Positions 1-5,313 of a DNA stretch of 5,313 bases are shown here, one piece after another (the stretch's first letter is position 1; every line of letters begins with the position of its first letter). This DNA is from Nitrospinaceae bacterium (lineage in GTDB: Bacteria > Nitrospinota > Nitrospinia > Nitrospinales > VA-1), in the NCBI GenBank assembly GCA_012961055.1, contig DUAA01000110.1, positions 1-5,313 on the forward strand, in the 5' to 3' direction. Under the pieces are notes generated by a model. That model made no database searches and was not told the DNA's origin. It was given only the letters and a program-made list of their open reading frames with translations. The position numbers and the translations under genes are program-made.

Positions 1-6
1 ACTCAT

Positions 7-35
7 ATCTTAGAAACAAACTACCTTCCTGTCAA
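7..35 (-). promoter_or_regulatory. Predicted sigma-70 promoter facing out of the left edge
   Basis: On the minus strand a perfect -35 hexamer TTGACA (30-35) is followed by exactly 17 bases and then TAAGAT (7-12), a 4-of-6 match to the -10 consensus. Transcription would begin about at the left edge of the window, so the promoter should serve a minus-strand gene lying outside it. A perfect 12-bp palindrome, AGGCTTAAGCCT (35-46), abuts the -35 box and could be an operator. The hexamers and spacing are seen directly; activity and the operator role are inferred. Confidence 0.5.
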
Positions 36-78
36 GGCTTAAGCCTGATTATTAATACTTTTCTCCACTTTTAAGGCG

Positions 79-411
79 TCAGGATGATTGTGCTTCGTTG
101 GGCAGCATTTTTTCCAGAGAATCCAATTCCTCAAAGTATTGAAAGGCCTTTTGTAAAAACTCATTTAACGACTTATCTGTATAAAATTTAAGAGTTTTAT
201 TTGCCAATTCGGTGGTATGGCAGATCTCAAATTCCGTAGTTTCAGGGTTGATGAACTTGATGATTTCTACTTCCCAGTGAATCATAGAAATTTCTTCCTG
301 AGGTCTTGATGTTGCGGATAAACCATAGTTCTTCACCCTGTATAGCAGTTCCACCCCGCCCTGACCGCTGGTATTGGAGCGCGTTAATGCCAAATTATCT
401 TGAATAAGCAT
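79..411 (-). CDS. Small hypothetical protein, minus strand
   Basis: I do not recognise the family of this 110-residue protein. It has no signal peptide or membrane segment and is probably cytoplasmic. The sequence suggests strands at about 44-53 (IHWEVEIIKF), 59-66 and 74-78, then an amphipathic helix from about 82 to 103 (SLNEFLQKAFQYFEEL), so a compact alpha/beta fold. The start is uncertain. The ATG at 411 has AAGGA touching the start codon with no spacer, which is poor for initiation. The in-frame ATG at 285 (Met43) has AGGA ten bases upstream, a more normal placement, and would give a 68-residue protein. The segment before Met43 still looks protein-like (LLYRVKNYGLSATSRPQEE), so I keep the longer form. 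It is divergent from the gene at 571. No clear terminator follows it. Confidence 0.6.
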   Translation of the reverse strand: MLIQDNLALTRSNTSGQGGVELLYRVKNYGLSATSRPQEEISMIHWEVEIIKFINPETTEFEICHTTELANKTLKFYTDKSLNEFLQKAFQYFEELDSLEKMLPNEAQSS

Positions 412-467
412 TCCTTCTTATCTCTTATGTTTTTAGGTTTATGTGCCAATTTGTGTAACATTGAATA

Positions 468-488
468 GGATATAATTGATACTATACC
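468..488. promoter_or_regulatory. Divergent promoter region with TATAAT and imperfect dyad
   Basis: The 159-base gap between the divergent genes at 411 and 571 is AT-rich. It holds a perfect plus-strand TATAAT at 471-476 and, on the minus strand, TATAGT at 481-486. Neither has a convincing -35 hexamer at 16-18 bases. Both lie inside an imperfect inverted repeat, GG(A)TATA ... TATACC (468-488), whose arms pair apart from one bulged A. A repressor site covering both -10 elements is a reasonable guess, but no known operator is recognised. Confidence 0.25.
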
Positions 489-570
489 TTAATATTAGAG
501 GCTAATCTGCTAAAATTATGTTATTCAGACCCTTTTACAAAAAACTTTTATAAAGAAACTTTCATCATAA

Positions 571-864
571 ATGACTATGAAACCTATTCAGATTAATGAT
601 CCTGCAGAAATAGAAGCATTTTTAGGCAAAATAGCGTTGACTGGAAAAGGCTTTACCTCGGACTGCCTCCTCTTGGAGGTCTTCGAAGCGGGCCTAGATT
701 ATCCGGATTATTTAAAGGCGGAGGGAGAAGAAGACCCCGATGCCAGTTATGACGGTAAATCTCCCGCTTGGGCTAAATACCATATACGCCAGGGAAAACG
801 GGTTTTTATGGTTTATGGGGAACCCGGTAAAGATCGTCGGACTCATTTTTCAGAAACCCCATAA
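571..864 (+). CDS. Small hypothetical protein, plus strand
   Basis: This encodes 97 residues of unrecognised family. It has no signal peptide or membrane segment. The N-terminal third looks helical (PAEIEAFLGKIAL, about 11-23). A mixed stretch LLLEVFEAGLDYPDYL follows, then a very acidic loop (EGEEDPDASYDG, about 51-62), and a basic, aromatic C-terminal part with RQGKRVFMVYGEPGKDRR (about 73-90). The start could be Met1 at 571 or Met3 at 577. Neither has a Shine-Dalgarno sequence; only AAAGAA lies upstream. It reads in the same direction as the DUF1841-like gene 69 bases downstream, so the two may be co-transcribed. Codon use resembles its neighbours. Confidence 0.6.
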   Translation: MTMKPIQINDPAEIEAFLGKIALTGKGFTSDCLLLEVFEAGLDYPDYLKAEGEEDPDASYDGKSPAWAKYHIRQGKRVFMVYGEPGKDRRTHFSETP

Positions 865-933
865 TTTTACAGTGCATCTGAATATATAAATACGCACACA
901 GGTCTATATCTAACTAACTTTGAGTGATTTACT

Positions 934-1362
934 ATGAATTTTGATAAAGAAACACAAATCCGAATATTAAGAGTTGCTTCCGATCGGCAGCAAGGTAGGG
1001 ATGTCGAAGAACTCGATTCTCGGATTTCTCATGTCATGGACATGCATCCGGAGTTTGAAGAGGCGTGGTCTATGGGTGAGATGGCGGCTTATCCGCAAGA
1101 GATCGATGGTCAGGTTGTCAGCCCTTTCGTGCATACTGTTTTGCATACTATTATAGACAGCCAACTAAGAACCGGAGAGCCCGAGTTTGTAATTAAGACA
1201 TTCAATAAACTGCGTAAACAGGGAATGGAAGAACATGAAGTTTTACATGCTATCATCATTTCTTTCGCAGACCTGCACTTTTCTAGTTTCCGGCAAGGCA
1301 AACCGTTCGACCACTTAGATTATGAAAGCCGCTTGAATTACCTTTCTTATGAGGATGCATGA
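934..1362 (+). CDS. DUF1841-like protein
   Basis: This is a 142-residue, mostly helical cytoplasmic protein. The arrangement matches what I recall of DUF1841: an HPEFEEAW segment at 38-45, then SPFVHTVLHTIIDSQL at 63-78, a linking helix with EFVIKTFNKLRKQGM (84-98), and EHEVLHAII at 100-108, ending near NYL at 135-137. Length fits the family. Histidines 67 and 71, and 101 and 105, form two H-x3-H pairs on separate helices, with His115 nearby. This pattern suggests a metal site, but that is inference, since the family has no established function that I know of. The ATG at 934 has a weak GAG about nine bases upstream. The family assignment is from memory of the motif and was not searched. Confidence 0.6.
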   Translation: MNFDKETQIRILRVASDRQQGRDVEELDSRISHVMDMHPEFEEAWSMGEMAAYPQEIDGQVVSPFVHTVLHTIIDSQLRTGEPEFVIKTFNKLRKQGMEEHEVLHAIIISFADLHFSSFRQGKPFDHLDYESRLNYLSYEDA

Positions 1363-1622
1363 GGCAACTAGGCTGGGGCCAACGCGTTAGATTGATCACA
1401 AAGCGGACTATAACGCCTCAAGGGGGATTGAGGGGGTTAGTCTAAGGCTGATATAGATCCTCCTTTAACTTTGAGTCCCAAAGCAGTTTTGTGAAAGCCC
1501 AGTACTGGCGCAAGTATATTTGAAGTATGCAAGCGGCAGTTTAGCCCTTCGAAAGGGAGCGGGTAGCAATAGTTTGTTAGGCCGGGAGAAAGTATATTGG
1601 CAAGATAGAGACATAGCAAGTT
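1363..1622. other. Convergent intergenic region, no gene recognised
   Basis: This stretch lies between the end of the DUF1841-like gene and the sucD hairpin. I find no tRNA, known structured RNA or convincing gene. A 60-codon minus-strand frame (1437-1619) opens with TTG. It has no recognised homology, so I do not call it a gene. Small structural features are visible: a G-rich hairpin (1416-1433), the palindrome CCAGTACTGG (1499-1508) and a short hairpin CCCTT-CGA-AAGGG (1545-1557). The stretch could be a decayed gene, a dispersed repeat or an uncharacterised small RNA. Confidence 0.5.
1416..1433. repeat. G-rich small inverted repeat
   Basis: The arms CCTCAA and TTGAGG pair over six bases around the loop GGGGGA. 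A second run of five Gs starts in the right arm (1432-1436). No T tract follows on either strand, so it is not an intrinsic terminator. It may be a copy of a dispersed intergenic repeat, but a single window cannot show that. Confidence 0.35.
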
Positions 1623-1645
1623 ACCTGCGGTGGTTCGCCGCAGGT
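1623..1645 (-). terminator. Stem-loop at the end of sucCD, possible terminator
   Basis: An uninterrupted 8-bp, GC-rich stem (1623-1630 with 1638-1645) closes a 7-base loop. Its upstream arm, as transcribed on the minus strand, includes the last base of the sucD TGA. No proper U tract follows; the RNA continues as AACUUGCUAUGUCUCU. This could be a weak intrinsic terminator, a barrier to 3' exonucleases, or a stop that works with Rho. The stem is seen directly; the function is inferred from its place at the end of the operon. Confidence 0.5.
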
Positions 1646-2514
1646 CAGAGGGCCTTTTGTATGGTTTTGCCGAGGTCTGCAGGGCTTTTTACGACTTTGA
1701 TTCCGCAGCGTTTCATAACCTTCATTTTTTCTTCTGCCGTGCCTTGACCGCCTGAGATAATGGCACCCGCATGTCCCATACGACGTCCTGGAGGTGCGGT
1801 TTGCCCAGCGATGAAACCTACTACGGGTTTGGTGACATGTTTCTTAATGTAGTAGGCCGCTTCATCTTCTGCGGTGCCACCAATTTCGCCGATCATGCAA
1901 ATGGCTTTGGTGCCTCGGTCTTTCTGAAACAATCCCAAGATATCAATAAAGCGTGAGCCGATGATGGGATCACCACCGATTCCAACGCAGGTAGACTGAC
2001 CAATTCCTAGTGAGGTTAATTGACCGACCGCTTCGTAAGTCAATGTTCCACTACGGGAAATAATGCCGACATTCCCTTTTTTATGGATGTGGGCAGGCAT
2101 GATTCCAATCTTGGCTTTACCTGGAGAAATGACGCCAGGGCAATTAGGCCCTACCAAACGACTCCCGGTGCTTTGCAGGTATTTATAAACATTTACCATA
2201 TCGCCGACAGGAATTCCTTCTGTGATACAGATGATTAACGCAATACCTGCATCCGCAGCTTCTAAGATTGCGTCTGAGGCAAAAGGTGGGGGGACAAAGA
2301 TCATTGTTGCATTGGCTTTGGTGCTAGTCACTGCATCTTTTACCGTATTGAAGACAGGTATGTTCCCCAATACTTTTTGTCCGCCTTTACCTGGGGTGAC
2401 GCCACCTACTACACGGGTTCCATATTTCATGGACTGCTCGGTATGAAACATTCCCTCTCGGCCGGTGATACCTTGCGTTATTAGTCTTGTCTTTTCGTCT
2501 ACGAGTATGCTCAT
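1645..2514 (-). CDS. sucD: Succinyl-CoA synthetase (succinate--CoA ligase) alpha subunit
   Basis: This is the alpha subunit of the cytoplasmic enzyme that interconverts succinyl-CoA, phosphate and NDP with succinate, CoA and NTP. It carries the CoA-binding site and the phosphorylated histidine. The 289 residues equal the length of the E. coli protein and match it along the whole length. The N-terminal CoA-binding Rossmann domain shows QGITGREG (14-21) and GGVTPGKGG (37-45). A middle segment is [12 protein letters not shown] (121-132), followed by SRSGTLTYE (153-161). The C-terminal ligase domain has GIGGDP (178-183), GEIGGTAE (209-216) and the phosphohistidine loop [10 protein letters not shown], with His248. 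ATG at 2514 overlaps the sucC TGA as ATGA, and AAGG lies about eight bases before it, so translation is probably coupled to sucC. No key residue is missing. Confidence 0.97.
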   Translation of the reverse strand: MSILVDEKTRLITQGITGREGMFHTEQSMKYGTRVVGGVTPGKGGQKVLGNIPVFNTVKDAVTSTKANATMIFVPPPFASDAILEAADAGIALIICITEGIPVGDMVNVYKYLQSTGSRLVGPNCPGVISPGKAKIGIMPAHIHKKGNVGIISRSGTLTYEAVGQLTSLGIGQSTCVGIGGDPIIGSRFIDILGLFQKDRGTKAICMIGEIGGTAEDEAAYYIKKHVTKPVVGFIAGQTAPPGRRMGHAGAIISGGQGTAEEKMKVMKRCGIKVVKSPADLGKTIQKAL

Positions 2515-3671
2515 TTTATTGCCTTGACCACTTTTTGGGCTCCATCCTTCATTCCATGTCCTATGGAAAAATTCAGGCCGGAGTCTTTAAGAATTTGATG
2601 TCCTTCTTCCATATTGGTTCCTTCCATCCGAACTACGACGGGAATTTTTATTTTCAGCTTTTTAGTCGCAGCAACTACGCCTCGGGCGAGAATATCGCAG
2701 CGGAGTATGCCACCAAAAATATTAATGAAGATTCCCTTTACGGCTGGATCTGAAAGAATAATGCGGAAACCATTTTCAATCATTTCTTCATCGGCTCCAC
2801 CGCCAACATCAAGAAAGTTAGCCGGTTCACCGCCAGACAATTTAATAATATCCATCGTTCCCATTGCCAGACCTGCTCCGTTGACCATGCAGCCAATATT
2901 CCCATCGAGCTTGATGTAGTTCAAATGGAACTTGCTGGCTTCTACCTCCAGAGGGTCTTCTTCATCCAAGTCTCTGCAATCCTGCGTATCTTTATGGCGA
3001 TACAGAGCGTTATCATCGATATCTACTTTTGCATCCAGCGCAAGAACCCGGTCATCAGAGGTGATAACAAGAGGGTTGATTTCCAGCATGGAGCAGTCTT
3101 CTTTTACAAATGCGTCATATAGATTGATGATAAAAGGAATGATTGCTTTTAAAGCCGCACCTTTTATATTCAAAGAGAAGGCAATTTTGCGAGCCAAAAA
3201 AGGTTGAACTCCGATTACCGGATCCACAGCCTCTTTAAATATTTTCTCTGGTGTCTCTGCTGCGACTTCCTCAATATCCATTCCGCCTGCCTCGCTGGCC
3301 ATGATGAGGATCTGGCTGGTTTGCCGGTCGACCAGAATACCCATATAGAGCTCTTTCGCGATCGACATGCCTTCCTCTATCAGTACTTTCTTTACCAGTC
3401 GGCCTTCGGGACCCGTTTGAGGGGTAACGAGAGTCATACCAATAATATTACCAGCATGCTTTTCGGCTTCTTTCGGGCTTTTTGCAAGCTTGACACCACC
3501 ACCTTTTCCTCGTCCTCCTGCATGAATCTGAGCTTTGACCACCACCACCTTGGTGCCAATTTTTCTGGCGGCTTTAGCGGCCTCTGATTTTTTTGAAACC
3601 AGAATTCCGTTGGGCACAGACACGTTATATTTTCTCAAAATTTCTTTGGCTTGATACTCGTGAATCTTCAT
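2511..3671 (-). CDS. sucC: Succinyl-CoA synthetase (succinate--CoA ligase) beta subunit
   Basis: This is the nucleotide-binding beta subunit of the same enzyme; ATP or GTP specificity is not decided here. I chose the ATG at 3671 because [15 protein letters not shown] is the canonical family N-terminus, giving 386 residues against 388 in E. coli. The frame stays open to an ATG at 3716, adding 15 residues without family resemblance. The likely -10 box (3707-3712) lies inside that extension, which argues against it. The ATP-grasp domain shows [14 protein letters not shown] (46-59) and AKELYMG (105-111). Asn199 in EINPL (197-201) and Asp213 sit at the expected Mg-nucleotide positions. The C-terminal ligase domain has [18 protein letters not shown] (257-274) and GGILRCD (320-326). 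No Shine-Dalgarno precedes 3671. It is the first gene of the operon and overlaps sucD by four bases. Confidence 0.97.
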   Translation of the reverse strand: MKIHEYQAKEILRKYNVSVPNGILVSKKSEAAKAARKIGTKVVVVKAQIHAGGRGKGGGVKLAKSPKEAEKHAGNIIGMTLVTPQTGPEGRLVKKVLIEEGMSIAKELYMGILVDRQTSQILIMASEAGGMDIEEVAAETPEKIFKEAVDPVIGVQPFLARKIAFSLNIKGAALKAIIPFIINLYDAFVKEDCSMLEINPLVITSDDRVLALDAKVDIDDNALYRHKDTQDCRDLDEEDPLEVEASKFHLNYIKLDGNIGCMVNGAGLAMGTMDIIKLSGGEPANFLDVGGGADEEMIENGFRIILSDPAVKGIFINIFGGILRCDILARGVVAATKKLKIKIPVVVRMEGTNMEEGHQILKDSGLNFSIGHGMKDGAQKVVKAIK

Positions 3672-3706
3672 GGATTTGTTTTTGTAAGTATTGAAAAGTG
3701 TGCGCA

Positions 3707-3736
3707 TTTTTAGCATAGGAAAAGGGCAATTGTCAA
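3707..3736 (-). promoter_or_regulatory. Predicted promoter of sucCD
   Basis: On the minus strand a perfect TTGACA (3731-3736) is followed after 18 bases by TAAAAA (3707-3712), a 4-of-6 match to the -10 consensus. A TATGCT lies nearer but only 13 bases from the -35 box. Transcription would start near 3700, leaving a leader of about 30 bases before the ATG at 3671. The -35 is strong and the -10 weak. Confidence 0.42.
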
Positions 3737-3980
3737 AATAAATTCCTTGATTCTTAAAGAAGTAAAAGGGTTTATTTGCGCAAGTGGGAGGCTATATGGG
3801 TCGGTATAAGGGTGGGAAGGGCATCAGCCATGAACTGCTATCTTTTCTGAATACAGGTTGATGCTAATATGGTATTAGGGGGGGGTCACAAATATGTTCT
3901 GCACTTAAAAAAGAAGATGGAACATCAAGATCAAAAGATGGGTCCAATTGCCAGCCTTTTTGGGAGATGTTTTTTTGGGG
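3737..3980. other. Region upstream of sucC, no intact gene
   Basis: No gene or RNA is recognised here. A run of eight Gs stands at 3878-3885. Directly after the decayed fliS stop, the minus strand stays open in the same frame for 38 codons (3867-3980) and includes GWQLDPSFDLDVPSSFLSAE. I do not recognise this peptide. It may be chance, or a remnant of whatever followed fliS. Confidence 0.4.
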
Positions 3981-4295
3981 TTAAAACAATTCCTCCGGAG
4001 CTTCGGCAAGCGAGCTCAGTATTTTTATGATGGTTTCTATGGTCGTCAATGAAAATAAATTGACTAAGCATAAACTGATATAACGATTCCAAGCGCTGAG
4101 ACACTTCTCCGGCTTTGTTTAAGTTTAGATCCAGTGAAAGTTTGTTAATGATATAGCGGATTTTGTTAATATGTTTTTCCTTCCCAATAAAACTTCAAGG
4201 TTAGTAAAATGTTTTTTCAGATCCTGAAAACTAAGTAGTTTTGTTTGTTCCAAAGTTTGCTTTGCCAATGCAATCAATTGGGGTACGCTGAAGAT
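3981..4295 (-). pseudogene. fliS: Decayed fliS (flagellin export chaperone), frameshifted
   Basis: FliS binds the flagellin C-terminus in the cytoplasm and keeps it from polymerising before export. No single frame is long, but three joined minus-strand frames recover its C-terminal part. Frame one, 4295 to 4173, gives LEQTKLLSFQDLKKHFTNLE. Frame two, 4173 to 4057, gives HINKIRYIINKLSLDL and then NKAGEVSQRLESLYQFML, the typical FliS 'II-L-SLD--KGGEv---L--LY-fM' region. Frame three, 4049 to 3981, gives TIETIIKILSSLAEAPEELF and a stop, matching the last FliS helix. The first shift fits loss of one base from an A run at 4174-4178. The second fits a deletion of about 20 bases, since roughly six residues (the 'ANIKND' segment) are missing. 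A TAG at 4296-4298 blocks the frame upstream. The N-terminal third is unclear; an ATG at 4371 could mark the old start. The identity is well supported by the C-terminal half. Confidence 0.75.
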
Positions 4296-4371
4296 CTACC
4301 AGATCACCGGTAATGCCCCCGTATATAAGGTTGGAGTTGACTGATCTACTTAGAAGATCTTTTCTTTGCAT

Positions 4372-4544
4372 TAAATTACGGTAAACGCGCGAAGCCTATT
4401 TAAAGATTTATCAGCCTCGAAAAAGTAAACTTTAGTATATTTAAAAGGCTGAATAAGAAGTCCAGATTAAGCTTGGTATGCAGGTCAAAGTGATTGATTA
4501 AGCGATTATTAAAACCGTTACTTATATGTGGTTATAAAAAATCG
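4372..4544. other. AT-rich region, no intact gene
   Basis: No open gene or RNA is recognised between the fliS remnant and the promoter of the exonuclease gene. Minus-strand frames are short and broken. One contains FFEADKSLNRLRAFTVI (about 4375-4425), which faintly recalls the FlaG core. This could be more flagellar debris, but it is too short to name. Confidence 0.4.
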
Positions 4545-4572
4545 TTGATTTAAAGGACGGGAATGCTAAATT
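4545..4572 (+). promoter_or_regulatory. Possible promoter of the exonuclease gene
   Basis: TTGATT (4545-4550) is followed after 16 bases by TAAATT (4567-4572), preceded by TGC to make an extended -10. Each hexamer matches the consensus at four positions. Transcription would start near 4579, about 27 bases before the ATG at 4606. Confidence 0.33.
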
Positions 4573-4605
4573 GGAAGTGATTCTTCTTATAAAACTACTT
4601 GGAAT

Positions 4606-5235
4606 ATGTCGGAACAATTAGGTCTTTTCGGAGAAACTGAGGATAAGGAACTCCCAAAACCTGCGGATGTTCCAAAACCCTCAGGTCTGCGTGTACAGTA
4701 TTTTGATCTGGAAACCCAGAGAAGCGCCGAGGATGTCGGAGGCTGGAGCAATATCCATAAAATGGGCCTAGCGGTCGGGGTGGTTTGGGATAGTCAGGAC
4801 CAGAAATTCTTCACCTACGAAGAAAAAGACGCCTGGCAGCTGGTCGATAAACTTCGCACTGCGGATCTGGCGGTAGGATTCAACATCATCGGATTTGACT
4901 ATACGGTTCTGCAACCGTATTCCGATTTTGACCTTCAGGAAATTAATACCTTTGATATGTTGGCGGATGTCAAAAAGCAATTGGGATTTAGGCTGAGCCT
5001 CAATCATTTGGCGCAACATACTCTCAATGCAAAAAAATCGGCAGACGGATTAGTCTCTCTTCAATGGTACAAGGAAGGAAAGATGGATAAAATAATCCAG
5101 TATTGCAAACAGGATGTAGAAATCACCCGAGATTTGTTTCTATTTGGCGAAAAAAACGGCTATTTGAATTACCAGAGTCGATCCGGAAATCCCCTCCAGC
5201 TTAAAGTCGATTGGAATACCTCAAACTTGACTTGA
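4606..5235 (+). CDS. RNase H-like DEDD 3'-5' exonuclease, probable
   Basis: This is a 209-residue protein with the three exonuclease motifs of the DEDD ribonuclease H-like fold, closest in my judgement to the YprB / RNase_H_2 type. ExoI is YFDLET (32-37), with Asp34 and Glu36. ExoII is VGFNIIGFDY (90-99), with Asn93 and Asp98. ExoIII is YCKQD (166-170), the YxxxD form, with Asp170. All four acidic metal ligands are present, so activity is expected, on DNA or RNA. A flexible acidic and proline-rich leader (1-27) carries QLGLF at 4-8, resembling the beta-clamp-binding pentapeptide. The start at 4606 has only GGA three bases upstream, but the clamp-like motif supports it. Unlike YprB proteins with extra repeat domains, this is the nuclease domain alone. 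The gene stands alone, convergent with the partial gene at the right edge. Confidence 0.82.
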   Translation: MSEQLGLFGETEDKELPKPADVPKPSGLRVQYFDLETQRSAEDVGGWSNIHKMGLAVGVVWDSQDQKFFTYEEKDAWQLVDKLRTADLAVGFNIIGFDYTVLQPYSDFDLQEINTFDMLADVKKQLGFRLSLNHLAQHTLNAKKSADGLVSLQWYKEGKMDKIIQYCKQDVEITRDLFLFGEKNGYLNYQSRSGNPLQLKVDWNTSNLT

Positions 5236-5254
5236 TTTCCAACCCTACCAACTA

Positions 5255-5313
5255 TCAGGTTTTTATTGTTTTGAGTAATTTCTCGATCATATCTATGGGT
5301 TTAATGTTTTCTG
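5255..5313 (-). CDS. Partial CDS, probable response-regulator receiver C-terminus
   Basis: A minus-strand frame enters from the right edge and ends at TGA (5255-5257). Its last 18 residues are ENIKPIDMIEKLLKTIKT. A Lys-Pro followed by a hydrophobic residue, Asp and an amphipathic final helix is how CheY-like receiver domains end, with the conserved Lys of beta5 and then alpha5. The other two minus frames are closed by stops. The phosphorylated Asp and the rest of the domain lie outside the window. If correct, it is a single-domain regulator or a protein ending in a receiver. It is convergent with the exonuclease gene, 19 bases apart, with no terminator seen between them. Confidence 0.45.
   Translation of the reverse strand, partial: ENIKPIDMIEKLLKTIKT

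Noticed and set aside
436..453. TTGGCACA on the minus strand as a sigma-54 promoter
   Set aside because: The -24-like half is good, but the sequence at the -12 position is CCTAA instead of TTGCA.
1437..1619. 60-codon minus-strand frame downstream of sucD
   Set aside because: It has a TTG start with no ribosome binding site and no recognisable family, and it lies just after the sucCD hairpin. It is kept only as part of the unexplained gap.
2614..3587. Several long plus-strand frames opposite sucC
   Set aside because: They are shadows of a highly conserved gene on the other strand and have no family features of their own.
3672..3716. Fifteen-residue N-terminal extension of sucC from the ATG at 3716
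   Set aside because: The family begins at [10 protein letters not shown]. The extension has no family resemblance or ribosome binding site, and the predicted -10 box lies inside it.
3867..3980. 38-codon open frame directly after the fliS stop
   Set aside because: It has no start codon or recognised family. An open stretch of this length can occur by chance.
5236..5254. Terminator between the exonuclease gene and the partial gene
   Set aside because: The 19 bases contain no stem with a T tract on either strand.

Overview
The window looks like ordinary chromosomal DNA from a Gram-negative-type bacterium of moderate G+C. The best anchored genes are sucC and sucD (succinyl-CoA synthetase). The small lineage-specific proteins and the style of the right-hand nuclease would fit a Nitrospinota or deltaproteobacterium-like lineage. 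That placement is an impression only; nothing in the sequence proves it.

Layout from left to right. Positions 7-35 hold a good sigma-70-type promoter on the minus strand, pointing out of the left edge. A small minus-strand gene of unknown function (79-411) and a plus-strand gene of unknown function (571-864) diverge from a shared AT-rich region. That region carries a perfect TATAAT and an imperfect dyad. A DUF1841-like gene (934-1362) follows on the plus strand. About 260 bases without a recognisable gene then separate it from the convergent sucCD operon. sucC (386 aa from the family start) and sucD (289 aa) lie on the minus strand, overlap by ATGA and are transcribed right to left. A TTGACA promoter lies in front of sucC and a GC-rich hairpin overlaps the sucD stop.

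Upstream of sucC is a stretch of almost 900 bases with no intact gene. It is not empty: minus-strand translation in shifting frames shows a decayed fliS, the flagellin export chaperone, with at least two frameshifts and an upstream in-frame stop. This is the main unexpected result and suggests lost, or duplicated and abandoned, flagellar function.

On the right, a plus-strand gene (4606-5235) encodes a DEDD-type RNase H-like 3'-5' exonuclease whose extreme N-terminus carries QLGLF, which closely matches the beta-sliding-clamp-binding pentapeptide. Convergent to it, the last 18 codons of a minus-strand gene enter from the right edge. They look like the end of a response-regulator receiver domain (Lys-Pro motif followed by the final helix).

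The two SucCD subunits work together in the TCA cycle, or in the reductive cycle if the organism fixes carbon that way. The other genes show no obvious shared pathway. I saw no tRNA, rRNA, CRISPR array, insertion sequence or phage gene.
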